DNA of 64,000 nt, from NCBI RefSeq assembly GCF_900078705.1, contig NZ_FKIF01000006.1:496001-560000 (forward strand), written 5' to 3'. Source of the stretch: Bordetella ansorpii. Lineage in GTDB: Bacteria; Pseudomonadota; Gammaproteobacteria; Burkholderiales; Burkholderiaceae_B. Below, piece by piece: positions 1 through 8,821 of the stretch (position 1 is its first letter; every line of letters begins with the position of its first letter). A program made the position numbers and the translations under genes. A model generated the notes under the pieces. The model was not told where the DNA came from. It saw only the letters and a list, made by a program, of their open reading frames with translations, and ran no database searches.

Positions 1-95
1 CCCACGCTGCGCAACAGCAGCGCCAGCGCCTCGCGCACGGCGTCGTCGTCATCGACCAGATAGACCACCGGGGTGTCGGTCAACGCGCTGTTCAT
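1..95 (-). CDS. Response regulator, FixJ/NarL-like (N-terminal fragment)
   Basis: Only the first 31 codons lie in the window; the gene continues past its left edge. The translation contains VVYLVDDDDAV followed by ALALLLRSVG, the first strand, acidic cluster and first helix of a receiver domain. The wording is typical of FixJ/TodT-type regulators with a C-terminal LuxR helix-turn-helix, but that part is not visible. Its ATG overlaps the stop codon of the upstream kinase gene (ATGA), so the two are translationally coupled and very probably form a cognate pair. Output genes are unknown. Confidence 0.85.
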   Translation of the reverse strand, partial: MNSALTDTPVVYLVDDDDAVREALALLLRSV

Positions 96-1543
96 GGCCG
101 TGACGCCAGCGGCAAGGTCAACGTGAAACAGGCGCCGCCTTCCGGCGGATTGTCCGCGAGCACGTGGCCGTCCATGGAACCGGCCAGGGTTTCGCACAAG
201 GTCAGGCCCAGCCCCATGCCGCCGCTGCGCGTGGTGTAGAACGGTTCGAACAGATGCGGCAGGTCGTGGGCGGCGACGCCAGGGCCGGTATCGCTGACGG
301 TGAACCGGTACTGCCCGCCCGCCACCTGCCCACGCAGCCGGATGCGGCGCGGCGCCCCGGCGTGGTCCGCCAGCGCGGCGATCGCGTTCTGCACCAGGTT
401 GTGCAGGATCTGCTCCACCGCGATGGGATCACCGAGCGGCCTGGCGGCCGGCGCGGCATTGGTCCAATCGAACGCGATGCCGTGGCGTTCCAGTTCTGGC
501 TCGCACAGGAATGCCAGGTTGCCGGCCAGCGCATCGGGGGCCAGCGGCAGGCGCGCGGCCACCGCCTGCGGGCTCACCAGCGCCCTCAGGCGCTCGATGA
601 TGTCGGCGGCGCGGCGGGCCTGCTGGGCGCTGGCATCGAGCGCCTGCCGCACCGCGGGCGTTTCGTCAGGGTCGTCCAGCAGGCGTTGCGCGGCACGGGT
701 CTGGGCCAGGATGGCGGTCAGCGGCTGGTTCAGTTCGTGCGCGACGCCGGCCGCCATCTCCCCCAGCGTGCTCAGCCGTGCCAGGGCCGTCATGCGGGCC
801 TGCCCGGCCTGGCGGCGGGCGTGGCGGCGGCTGTGCCGCCAAACCCGCGCGGCGCCGACCAGCAAGGCGCTGAAGACCGCCCACGACGCCCATGCGCGCC
901 AAGGCCAGGCCGCCGGGCCAAGGCGGCGTTCGGCCTGCATCAGGAAAGGCTGGCTGGCTGCGCCCAGGGGTTTGGCGATGCTCAGTACCGGGCCATGGGG
1001 CGGCGTGCCCGCCCCGGCGTCGGCGCGCAGGGTCAGTGCCTCGGCCCCCGGCTGCACCGCCAGGGCCAGGCGCCCGACGTCGGCGGCGATGTCCGAGGCC
1101 GCAAGCAGCTCCTGTCCATCGACCAGCATGCTCCAGGAAGACGCGGACACCAGCCAGTAGCGGCGGGGATCCAGCGGCAAGGCCACGGCATGACCGCTGG
1201 CCGAGGCGCGGGCGATGGCGGCGTCCAGGCCGGCGGGCGGCGGTTGGCTGCCCTGCCAACCCTGCGGCGAGCGCCAGCCCAGAGCCACGAGTTCACCCAG
1301 CGCGGGCCGCAGGCTGGGCAGCAGGCGCTGGGGCATCGGCGGATGCGACAGCGCGGCCAGCGTATCGAGCACGGCCTCGTGCTGCACGGCCTTCTGGCTG
1401 AGCATGCGATGGGCGATGCTGGCACCCTGCAGGAAGCGGTCGCGCTGCGCCAGATAATCCTGGCGGCCCAGCGCCGCGATGCCGGCCAGGCTCAACAGCA
1501 GCCAGGCGCCCAGGGTGCGCCAACGGGAAAAGGGGATGGTCAC
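92..1543 (-). CDS. Membrane-bound sensor histidine kinase
   Basis: Inner-membrane histidine kinase of 483 aa, read from a GTG at 1543. A longer frame open to 1795 adds an Arg/Cys-rich tail without family character, and the GTG places the first membrane helix (WRTLGAWLLLSLAG) near the N-terminus as in DctB-like kinases. A periplasmic sensing region follows, then a second helix (WASWAVFSALLVGAA). The dimerisation/phosphoacceptor box is GVAHELNQPL. The ATP-binding region has the N box (NLVQNAIAAL), G1 (DTGPGV), the F box (LFEPFYTT) and G2 (GMGLGL). There is no receiver domain; phosphate would pass to the overlapping response regulator. The ligand cannot be read from the sequence; DctB-like architecture suggests a small organic acid, but this is inference. 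Confidence 0.88.
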   Translation of the reverse strand: MTIPFSRWRTLGAWLLLSLAGIAALGRQDYLAQRDRFLQGASIAHRMLSQKAVQHEAVLDTLAALSHPPMPQRLLPSLRPALGELVALGWRSPQGWQGSQPPPAGLDAAIARASASGHAVALPLDPRRYWLVSASSWSMLVDGQELLAASDIAADVGRLALAVQPGAEALTLRADAGAGTPPHGPVLSIAKPLGAASQPFLMQAERRLGPAAWPWRAWASWAVFSALLVGAARVWRHSRRHARRQAGQARMTALARLSTLGEMAAGVAHELNQPLTAILAQTRAAQRLLDDPDETPAVRQALDASAQQARRAADIIERLRALVSPQAVAARLPLAPDALAGNLAFLCEPELERHGIAFDWTNAAPAARPLGDPIAVEQILHNLVQNAIAALADHAGAPRRIRLRGQVAGGQYRFTVSDTGPGVAAHDLPHLFEPFYTTRSGGMGLGLTLCETLAGSMDGHVLADNPPEGGACFTLTLPLASRP

Positions 1544-1682
1544 GATGCCGGAATTATCGCAGCGGGCCCGGCGCAGCGGACTCCGTAGCGCTACGGAGCC
1601 ACGGCCGGCATGGCGGCGCTGCCTCGGCGGCGCGCCGCAGGCCGTCAGCCAGCCTGACCGGCCCCCGGCCCGATGCCTCTCG

Positions 1683-3623
1683 TCAGGCGGAAGTGGACCC
1701 CAGCGTCGCCGGCAATGCAGCCGCCACCGCGCCGTCCCGCACGGCAGGCAGGCCATAACCACGATCCCGATAGGTGCGCTCGACCCACAGGACATGCGCC
1801 AGCGCCACCCTGGCGAGGCCGGCGTCCGGCGCCACCCTTTCGTACCGGTCCGGCCGCGCGTATCGGAACTGGCTGGCGGGTTTGCGCGGTTCCAGCACGG
1901 TCAGGATGTCGCCCCGCAGATAGCCGTAGGAATCGCCGTATTGCATCATGGCCCGCCCCCCTGCCCGTGGATCGGTCAGGTCCTGGCCGATCATCGGATG
2001 CTGGCCATGGACGCCCAGCAGCGACAGCAGCGTCACCGGCATGTCGATCTGGCTGACCAGCCGTCCATCCTGCCGCACGGGCACCCCCGCCCCCAGGATC
2101 AGGGCGGGAATCTGGAAGTGCTTCAGCGGGATATGGTCCGCGCCGCCGACGCGCGCGTCGTGGTCGGCCGCCACCAGGAACACCGACTCATTCCAGTACG
2201 ACGCCTGCTTGGCCCGGCCGAAGAAATCACCCAGCGCCCAATCGGCGTAGCGCACGGTGTTCCCGACGGACGCCGGCTCGCCAACGGGTTCGATACGGCC
2301 CTGCGGATACTCCCAGGGCGAATGGTTGCTGACCGAGAAGGCCAGCACGAAACACGGCTGCGCGGCGCGGTCCTCCAGGATCCGGTGCACGCGCGCGAAC
2401 ATGTCCTCGTCGCTGGCGCCCCAGGTGCCCACGAACGCCGGCTCCTCGAAGGTTTTCAGGTCATACAGCTCGTCGAAGCCGTTGCCCAGGAAGAAGCTCT
2501 TCATGTTGTCGAAGTGCGCTTCGCCGCCATACACGAAGCAGGTCCGATAGCCCTGCCGCTTCAGGAACTGCGCCAGCGTGAAGAAGTTCGACTGCGCATC
2601 GGGCAGCCGCAGCACGGCCTCGGACAGCGAGGGCGGAAAGCCCGCGACCAGCGCCTCCAATCCGCGCACCGAGCGCGTGCCGGTGGCATAGGCATTGGTG
2701 AAGGCCCAGCCTTCCCGCATCAGCCTGTCCAGGCACGGTGTCATGTCCTGTCCGCCCAGATGGCCCACGAACTGCGCGCCCAGGCTTTCCTCGACGATCA
2801 TCACCAGGTTGCGCGGGCGGGCCAGGCGCGGGGCCGAGGCCTGCGGGTGCAAAGTCGGAATGGCAGGATAGGCGGGTTCGGGCAGGCCCGCCGACTCCCG
2901 CACGATGCGCTGCATCTCGTCTTCCGGCATCGAACCGTAAGCGTCGCTGCTGGACCGCTGGTTCTTCATGCTGTAGACGGCATACAGCACGCTGTAGAGC
3001 GAGTTCAGCGGCAGCGCATTCACCATCGCATCGCCGCAGAACGCGACGGTCGACGGATTGATGGGACGGTGCTTCAGGGTGCCGCGGATGGCGAGAATGC
3101 CGCCAGCCAGCGCGGCCAGCGTCTGCAGGCCGCGCAACCACAACGGTTGCGGACCGGATGTCCACAGCGGCTGCCAGAACATGGCGTACCCCGCCCAGGC
3201 CATCAGGCCCGTCACCACGACCACCGCCAGCACGGTGGAGCGGTAGCCGCGCCACAACATGGTGAAGACTTCCCGGGGATTGGTCAGGTAGACGATATAC
3301 AGGCGGTTGGGCCGGGTGTCGTACTCGTCGATGAACTGCGGGGTGGACAGTTCCAGCAGCACGATGGCCAGCCAGCCGATCAACAGCCAGCCGCCGTTGA
3401 TGGCCTGCGCGAGCGCCGACTGCCCCACCCACGGCGCCAGCGTCAGCGGCAGGATGGTGATCACGGCGATCATGTGGGCATCGATGCGCAGGCCGCCCAG
3501 CAAAATGGCCCACGGCCGGCCACTGGCCTGCACCCTGGGCTTCTGCCATGCGATCAACGCGGCCCGCGAGGCGGACAGCAGCAACAGGGTGGCGGCAATG
3601 AAAACGAGCGTCTGTGCGTACAT
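1683..3623 (-). CDS. LTA-synthase-type membrane sulfatase / phosphoglycerol transferase family
   Basis: 646-aa inner-membrane protein with about five N-terminal helices (within residues 1-185) and a periplasmic alkaline-phosphatase-fold domain from about residue 270. Metal/nucleophile signatures of the LtaS/MdoB family are visible: EES (278-280), the nucleophile region ATGTRS (313-318), SNHSPW (432-437) and ADHDAR (486-491). Family members move phosphoglycerol or phosphoethanolamine onto envelope glycans or lipids. In a Gram-negative organism the likely target is a periplasmic glucan or other envelope glycan, which is inference. It is transcribed in the same direction as the downstream kinase, with 139 bp between them, so coupling is uncertain. 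Confidence 0.85.
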   Translation of the reverse strand: MYAQTLVFIAATLLLLSASRAALIAWQKPRVQASGRPWAILLGGLRIDAHMIAVITILPLTLAPWVGQSALAQAINGGWLLIGWLAIVLLELSTPQFIDEYDTRPNRLYIVYLTNPREVFTMLWRGYRSTVLAVVVVTGLMAWAGYAMFWQPLWTSGPQPLWLRGLQTLAALAGGILAIRGTLKHRPINPSTVAFCGDAMVNALPLNSLYSVLYAVYSMKNQRSSSDAYGSMPEDEMQRIVRESAGLPEPAYPAIPTLHPQASAPRLARPRNLVMIVEESLGAQFVGHLGGQDMTPCLDRLMREGWAFTNAYATGTRSVRGLEALVAGFPPSLSEAVLRLPDAQSNFFTLAQFLKRQGYRTCFVYGGEAHFDNMKSFFLGNGFDELYDLKTFEEPAFVGTWGASDEDMFARVHRILEDRAAQPCFVLAFSVSNHSPWEYPQGRIEPVGEPASVGNTVRYADWALGDFFGRAKQASYWNESVFLVAADHDARVGGADHIPLKHFQIPALILGAGVPVRQDGRLVSQIDMPVTLLSLLGVHGQHPMIGQDLTDPRAGGRAMMQYGDSYGYLRGDILTVLEPRKPASQFRYARPDRYERVAPDAGLARVALAHVLWVERTYRDRGYGLPAVRDGAVAAALPATLGSTSA

Positions 3624-3765
3624 GAGGTGCGGCGTGGCCGCCGCTGACTTTCACAAGGAACCGGCGAGTCTAGTCCTCGCCGCATCAAATTTGCGTCAAG
3701 TCATCATGCTGTCATTTTTTGTTTTACGCCAGCGAAATAACCATTTGGTGCGGCGCAGCACCGAA

Positions 3766-4398
3766 TCAGGCGCGGCGCCTGCCGCGCAGCCAGGCCAGGC
3801 CCTTGATGGCGATGGGCAGGACGGACAGCACGATGATGATGACGGAAACCCAGTGCAGGTTCGCGCGCACCCAGGGAATGCCGCCGAGGAAATAGCCGGC
3901 GGTGGTCAGCGAGCCGCACCACAGCACGCCTCCCACCACGTTGTACGAAACGAAGGTCGCGCGCGGCATCTGCGACAGGCCGGCCACGAACGGCACCACG
4001 GTGCGCACGATGGGAATGAAGCGCGCGATCACGATGGTCAGGGCGCCGTAGCGCTCGAAATAGGCCTGGGCCTGCAGGACGTGGGCAGGGTTGACGCGCT
4101 TGAGCAGCCGGTCGCGCAGCAAGGCCGAGCGGCCTGTCGAGTAATTCACCGAGTCGCCCAGGATGGCCGCCAGGATCAGCGCGACGATGCTGACGATGGG
4201 GTTGATGCCGGCGATCCCCAGGAATGCGCCCGTGGCGAACAGCAGCGAATCGCCTGGCAGGAAGGGAAAAATGACGAAGCCGGTTTCGGCGAAGATGATC
4301 AGCACGACGATGGCCGTGCCCAGCATCCAGTTCTCGGCCAGCACGGCCATCAATCCGTTGGGATCGGTGAGCCATGCGAACATTTCAATGGGATTCAT
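3766..4398 (-). CDS. DedA family membrane protein (VTT domain)
   Basis: 210-aa polytopic inner-membrane protein. Conserved DedA features are ETGFVIFPFLPGDSLLF near residues 43-59, GDSVNYSTGR, and the RFIPIVRTVVPFVAG motif whose arginines are essential in characterised homologues. DedA proteins support membrane homeostasis and are linked to undecaprenyl-phosphate or phospholipid flipping. Length is typical. It lies 142 bp upstream of the LTA-synthase-type gene on the same strand, and both act on the envelope. Confidence 0.92.
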   Translation of the reverse strand: MNPIEMFAWLTDPNGLMAVLAENWMLGTAIVVLIIFAETGFVIFPFLPGDSLLFATGAFLGIAGINPIVSIVALILAAILGDSVNYSTGRSALLRDRLLKRVNPAHVLQAQAYFERYGALTIVIARFIPIVRTVVPFVAGLSQMPRATFVSYNVVGGVLWCGSLTTAGYFLGGIPWVRANLHWVSVIIIVLSVLPIAIKGLAWLRGRRRA

Positions 4399-4620
4399 GT
4401 AAGGTCAGTTGCCTAGGCTTGCGGCCAGAAACGAGTACGAAGCGCTTGCTCCGCGTTTGCAGAAGACGGGCGGCTGCCGGCGTATCGAACCGGGGTCCGC
4501 GCGGCGAAGTACGGAACGATACCGCGTTCCGGCATGTCAGGCAGGGATCGACCATGGACGCGGCCACGGCGCGCCGCATCGGGACAGGCGCCAGCGCCCC
4601 CGCCGAGGCGGCCTCGGGCC

Positions 4621-5445
4621 TTATCTGGCCTTGGCCAGATCGGACCGCACCATGATGCAGTCCGATTCCACCAGGATCGGGAAATGTCCGGCGTTGTTGG
4701 GCACCAGTGCGCTCAGCGTGAAACCGTGGCGCTCGTACTCCGCGATGGCTTCGCGGAAATCCACCGAATCGGCGTAGAGCTTGGCAATGGCCAGCTCGCT
4801 TTGCAGCCCGACGAACTCGCGCACGACGCTCGACGATCCCTTGAAGATGTTCACGTCGTACCCCTGGGTATCCATCTTCAGGAACGGCCGCGCGAAACCG
4901 TACTGGGCCTGCAGGCGGCGCAACGTGGTTTCCAGGCGCTCGGTGCGCACCGTGATCGTCTCGCTGACGGCATTCATCTGCGCGAACAACTGGACGTCGT
5001 CATGCTTCGGCATGCTCAGGGAACTGAACTGGCTTGCATTCATGATGTGGAATTCAGCGGAGCCATCCTTGTCGGAGATGGCCAGTTCGCTGACGATCCA
5101 CTTGCTGTCGCGCTGGGCGCGCTTGCGCACGACGGCGGCGTCGTGCGGATTCGGCTCGAACGAGAAAATGTAGCCCTTGTAGTTCGCGCGATTCCTCAGC
5201 ATCTCGGCGTACTGCCCCTGATTGGCGCCGATGTCGAACACGCAATCGACATCCAGGAAATCGAGCAGTTTCTTCAGGTGCAATTGCTCCCACTTGGCAT
5301 ACAGCCGCCGGGAATCGATGAGGTCATGCTTCAACCTCGACAGGTTGTCCTTGATGGCGTTGAACACTCTGGGCCTGATTGGTTTGCGTGGATGTCCGGG
5401 ACCGATGGGAGGATGCCAGGCGCCGCGCCCGTCTCCCTCCCGCAT
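4621..5445 (-). CDS. FkbM family SAM-dependent methyltransferase
   Basis: 274 aa from the ATG at 5445. The frame stays open further upstream, but that extension would run into the divergent flavoenzyme gene at 5587 and lacks family sequence. The SAM-binding motif I (VFDIGANQGQYAE), the acidic motif (FSFEPNP) and the FkbM signature FLKMDTQGYD followed by G are present. FkbM enzymes O-methylate sugars or polyketides, often in surface-glycan loci. No glycosyltransferase lies nearby, so the substrate is unknown. Divergent from the next gene with 141 bp between starts. Confidence 0.85.
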   Translation of the reverse strand: MREGDGRGAWHPPIGPGHPRKPIRPRVFNAIKDNLSRLKHDLIDSRRLYAKWEQLHLKKLLDFLDVDCVFDIGANQGQYAEMLRNRANYKGYIFSFEPNPHDAAVVRKRAQRDSKWIVSELAISDKDGSAEFHIMNASQFSSLSMPKHDDVQLFAQMNAVSETITVRTERLETTLRRLQAQYGFARPFLKMDTQGYDVNIFKGSSSVVREFVGLQSELAIAKLYADSVDFREAIAEYERHGFTLSALVPNNAGHFPILVESDCIMVRSDLAKAR

Positions 5446-5586
5446 GCCGTAAGCAATGTAGAGCAATTTCGTGCCAAACGTAACACATCCGGCTCCTCGG
5501 CACGATGGATGCTGCGCCTGTGCGCGCCGGGCCGTGCGGGGAACCGATCCGAAGTCCCGCGGCCGGCTACGTCGAGGAGAACAGCA

Positions 5587-6954
5587 ATGCAGAGTCGGGA
5601 TGTCGAAGCGGTGGTGATCGGTGCGGGAACCGCGGGCGCCAATGCCTTTCACGTACTGAAATCAGCCGGGGTGGACGTCCTGCTGGTCGACCCCGGCCCC
5701 CTGGGCACGACCTGCGCCCGCGTCGGCTGCATGCCCTCCAAGGCCGTGCTGCACGCGGCGGCGCGCTGGTCCCAGGCTCGCGGCCTGGTGGCGGATCCCG
5801 CCGATCTGATCCTCTCTCCCAACGCCTTGTGGCAGCACGCCCGGCAGGTCCGCGACGAACTGGCTGGCGAAGCGGCGCAAAGCACCCGGTCGGCCGCCGG
5901 CCACAGACTGATCATGCAGGAGGCCCGCTTCGTCGCGGCCGACACCCTGCAGGCGGGCCAGACCCGTATCCGGGCCCGGGCCTTCGTCATCTGCACGGGA
6001 TCGAGCCCGGTCGTTCCGGAACCATTGCGCTCCTTGGAACACCGCCTGCTGACCACCGACACGCTGTTCGAGCTGGATGTCCTGCCCAGGCGGGTGGGTG
6101 TCCTGGGCATGGGCGCCATCGGCCTGGAAATGGGCATCGCCCTGGCCCGCCTGGGCCTGGACGTGATCGGTGCGGATCAATCGGACGATATCGGCGGCGC
6201 CACCGACCCGGACATACAGGCGCGGGCGCAGGTCCATTTCGGCTCGCTGATGCAGTTGTGGCTGGGCGAGGCCGTCACGGCGCAGGCGGACGGCGATGCC
6301 GTGCGGCTGCGGCAGGCGGACCGGCAGGCCGTGGTCGATCGCCTGCTGGTCGCCACCGGCAGGCATGCGAACGTCGAAAAACTGGACCTGGCGGCGGCTG
6401 GCGTGGACCTGGACGACAAGGGCCAGCCTCGCATCGACCCCGAACGCCTGACCGCCGGCCACGACGGCATCTTCTTCGCGGGTGACGTGAATCCCGACCG
6501 TCCCCTGATGCACGAGGCCGCGGACGAAGGCCAGGCGGCTGGCCGCGCGGCGCTGGCCCATGTGCGGGGCGAATCCCCGCCAGCCCTGGCGCGCCGCTGC
6601 GCGCTCGCCATCGTCTTCACCGACCCCGACCTGTGCGCGATAGGCCTGCCATTCGACCAGGCGCAGGAGCAGGATGCCTTCATCGGCGCGGCTTCAGGCA
6701 ACGAGAACGGACGCGCTCGCATCATGGGGGCCAACGACAGCCTGCTGCGGGTCTATGCGGCGCGCGGCACGGGCAGGCTGCTGGGCGCCAGTATCCTGGC
6801 CACGCACGGCGAACACCTGGCGCACCTGCTGGGGTGGGCCATCCAGAACGGCCAGACGGCCGAGCAACTGCTGGCCATGCCTTTCTACCATCCGAGCATC
6901 GAAGAGATGCTGAAAGACGCCTTGAAGGACGCCGTCAGGCAGATGAAGCCCTGA
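5587..6954 (+). CDS. Dihydrolipoyl dehydrogenase-like flavoprotein disulfide reductase
   Basis: 455 aa. The ATG at 5587 follows a GAGGAG ribosome-binding site. An FAD-binding GAGTAG lies at residues 12-17, the redox-active CxxxxC is C43-C48 (CARVGC, then MPSK), the NAD-binding region has LGMGAIGLEMG, and the C-terminal dimer-interface HPSIEE supplies the base pair H435/E440. These are the hallmarks of dihydrolipoyl dehydrogenase-type enzymes. No E1/E2 2-oxoacid dehydrogenase genes are adjacent, so this is a stand-alone copy. It could equally serve another disulfide or quinone substrate. Confidence 0.8.
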   Translation: MQSRDVEAVVIGAGTAGANAFHVLKSAGVDVLLVDPGPLGTTCARVGCMPSKAVLHAAARWSQARGLVADPADLILSPNALWQHARQVRDELAGEAAQSTRSAAGHRLIMQEARFVAADTLQAGQTRIRARAFVICTGSSPVVPEPLRSLEHRLLTTDTLFELDVLPRRVGVLGMGAIGLEMGIALARLGLDVIGADQSDDIGGATDPDIQARAQVHFGSLMQLWLGEAVTAQADGDAVRLRQADRQAVVDRLLVATGRHANVEKLDLAAAGVDLDDKGQPRIDPERLTAGHDGIFFAGDVNPDRPLMHEAADEGQAAGRAALAHVRGESPPALARRCALAIVFTDPDLCAIGLPFDQAQEQDAFIGAASGNENGRARIMGANDSLLRVYAARGTGRLLGASILATHGEHLAHLLGWAIQNGQTAEQLLAMPFYHPSIEEMLKDALKDAVRQMKP

Positions 6955-6968
6955 CATCCCGCAGGCCG

Positions 6969-6987
6969 GGGCGGGACGTGCCCGCCC
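6969..6987. terminator. GC-rich hairpin between convergent genes
   Basis: GGGCGGG, a 5-nt loop, then CCCGCCC. It lies between the convergent ends of the flavoenzyme (6954) and PfpI (7005) genes, as expected for a bidirectional terminator, but has no T-tract. Confidence 0.45.
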
Positions 6988-7004
6988 GTGCGCTTCGCAG
7001 CCGG

Positions 7005-7547
7005 TCAGGCTTGCAGCAGCTTGATGAACTCGCGGTTGAAAGCGGGAATATCGTCCGGCTTGCGGCTCGACACCAGCCTGCCGTCCACCACCACCTCCTG
7101 GTCCACCCAGTTCGCGCCGGCATTGCGCAGGTCGTCCTGCAAGGACGGCCAACTGGTCATCTTGCGGCCCTTCACCACGCCCGCCGAGATCAGCAGCCAG
7201 GCGCCGTGGCAGATCACCGCCACCGGCTTGCCGGCCTCGACCATCGCGCGCACGATCGCCTGCGCCTTGGGCTGCATGCGGATCTCGTCGGCGTTCACCA
7301 CGCCGCCCGGCAGCAGCAGCGCGTCGAAGTTGCCGGTTTCCGTTTCCGCCTGCACGAAGGTCAGGTCCACGTCGAAGCGGTCGCCGGGCTCGTCATGATG
7401 CATGCCGAGGATGGGCTCGGTGCGGGCCGAGACCACCACCGTGCGCACGCCCTGCGCCTGCAAGGCATCGCGCGGGCCGGTCAACTCCACCTGCTCGAAG
7501 CCATCGACGGCAAGGATTGCCACGTTGAGATCTTTGCGTGTCGCCAT
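7005..7547 (-). CDS. DJ-1/PfpI family protein (type 1 glutamine-amidotransferase fold)
   Basis: 180 aa from the ATG at 7547, which has an AGGAG six bases upstream. The nucleophile elbow is AVICHGAWLL with the catalytic Cys followed by His; LLLPGGVVNADE supplies the upstream glycine loop. Relatives include PfpI/YhbO-type general-stress proteins reported as peptidases, chaperones or glyoxalase/deglycase enzymes; which activity applies here cannot be decided. Length matches the family. It is convergent with the flavoenzyme gene and divergent from topoisomerase IB. Confidence 0.9.
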   Translation of the reverse strand: MATRKDLNVAILAVDGFEQVELTGPRDALQAQGVRTVVVSARTEPILGMHHDEPGDRFDVDLTFVQAETETGNFDALLLPGGVVNADEIRMQPKAQAIVRAMVEAGKPVAVICHGAWLLISAGVVKGRKMTSWPSLQDDLRNAGANWVDQEVVVDGRLVSSRKPDDIPAFNREFIKLLQA

Positions 7548-7666
7548 AGTTTGCTCCTGTTGCATGGTCCCCAGGGAAAAGCGGCGTGGCGCGCCGGGGC
7601 CGCGCGCCACGGCATGGCCTTCGCAAGCGCCATGCCCGCGGGCACGCCGTTTGCTCAATCCTCGCC

Positions 7667-8752
7667 ATGAATGCTCCAGAACGGTTGCCGCCTCCCACGC
7701 TGTCCGCGGGCCTCGTCTATGCCGACGACAGCCGGCCCGGCTATCGCCGTAGACGCGTCAACGCGAAGACCTTCCATTACTTCGACATGCACGGCAGGCG
7801 CATCACCGATGAAGGCAAGGTGGCGCGCATCCAGTCCCTGGCCATCCCGCCCGCCTATACCGACGTCTGGATCTGTCCCGATCCGCAAGGCCACATCCAG
7901 GCCACGGGCCGCGACGCGCGCGGGCGCAAGCAGTACCGCTACCACCCCGACTGGACCTCGGTCCGCGACGCCCAGAAGTACGGCCAGCTGGCGGCCTTCG
8001 GCCTGTGCCTTCCCCGTATCCGCGCGCGCATCACGCGCGACATGGCGTTGCCCGGCCTGCCGCGCGACAAGGTCGCCGCCACGCTGGTGCGGTTGCTGGA
8101 ACTCACCCGCATCCGCGTCGGATCGAGGGAATACGCGCGCGCCAACCAATCGTTTGGCCTGACCACGCTGACGCGGCGCCACGCGCAGGTCGCGGGCGAC
8201 CGCATCCGCCTGCGCTTCGTGGGCAAGAGCGGCGTGCCGCATGACGTGACCGTGGCGGACCGGCGCATCGCCCGCCTGGTACGGCGTTGCCTGGACCTGC
8301 CGGGCCAGCAGCTTTTTCATTACCTGGACGAAGCCGGCGAACCGCGTGCCGTGGACTCCGATCTGGTCAACGACTACCTGAGGGAAGCCAGCGGCGCCGA
8401 TTTCACGGCCAAGCATTACCGCACCTGGGCCGGCACGCTGTACGCCTACGCGGCGTTGCGGGCGCGGATGAGCGAAGTGCTGGACGACGAAGCCAAGACG
8501 CCGACGGCCACCCGCAAGCAGTTGACCGAAGTAATCAAGCGCGTGGCGCAACGGCTGGCAAACACGCCCGCGGTATGCCGCTCGTGCTACATCCATCCGG
8601 CGGTGATGGAGGCCTATCTGGAGGGCACGCTGCAGGCCGAGGGCCGCGCGCCCGACACGCCGCGCGGGCTGGCCGCCGAGGAGAGACGGCTGCTGGCGTT
8701 TCTGCAGGCGCTGCCCGTGCGGACACCCGCCGACAGCGTGCCGGCCAAGTGA
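7667..8752 (+). CDS. DNA topoisomerase IB (poxvirus-type)
   Basis: 361 aa from the ATG at 7667. It matches bacterial type IB topoisomerases: an N-terminal domain with DVWICPDPQGHIQATGRDARGR, the catalytic domain with TRIRVGSREYA and LTRRHAQV, GKSGV, the KHYRTWAGT box with its catalytic Arg, and the active-site tyrosine in RSCYIHPAV near the C-terminus. The enzyme relaxes supercoils through a 3'-phosphotyrosyl intermediate. These genes are accessory and common in GC-rich proteobacteria. Neighbouring genes are unrelated. Confidence 0.93.
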   Translation: MNAPERLPPPTLSAGLVYADDSRPGYRRRRVNAKTFHYFDMHGRRITDEGKVARIQSLAIPPAYTDVWICPDPQGHIQATGRDARGRKQYRYHPDWTSVRDAQKYGQLAAFGLCLPRIRARITRDMALPGLPRDKVAATLVRLLELTRIRVGSREYARANQSFGLTTLTRRHAQVAGDRIRLRFVGKSGVPHDVTVADRRIARLVRRCLDLPGQQLFHYLDEAGEPRAVDSDLVNDYLREASGADFTAKHYRTWAGTLYAYAALRARMSEVLDDEAKTPTATRKQLTEVIKRVAQRLANTPAVCRSCYIHPAVMEAYLEGTLQAEGRAPDTPRGLAAEERRLLAFLQALPVRTPADSVPAK

Positions 8753-8779
8753 AGGCGGCTGGGCATCGCAGTTCGACCT

Positions 8780-8793
8780 GCCCGGAACCGGGC
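8780..8793. terminator. Small hairpin between convergent genes
   Basis: GCCCGG-AA-CCGGGC between the convergent topoisomerase and deacylase genes. No T-run follows, so termination is only suggested by position. Confidence 0.3.
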
Positions 8794-8821
8794 GCGCGTG
8801 CCGGGACGGGCGGCGATCCGC

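Noticed and set aside
1479-3647. 722-codon plus-strand frame over the sulfatase gene
   Set aside because: Antisense shadow; Gln/Arg/His-rich composition typical of reversed GC-rich genes.
4534-5586. N-terminal extension of the Lpd-like protein
   Set aside because: It would cover the opposite-strand FkbM gene; the true start at 5587 has a ribosome-binding site and immediately precedes the FAD-binding motif.
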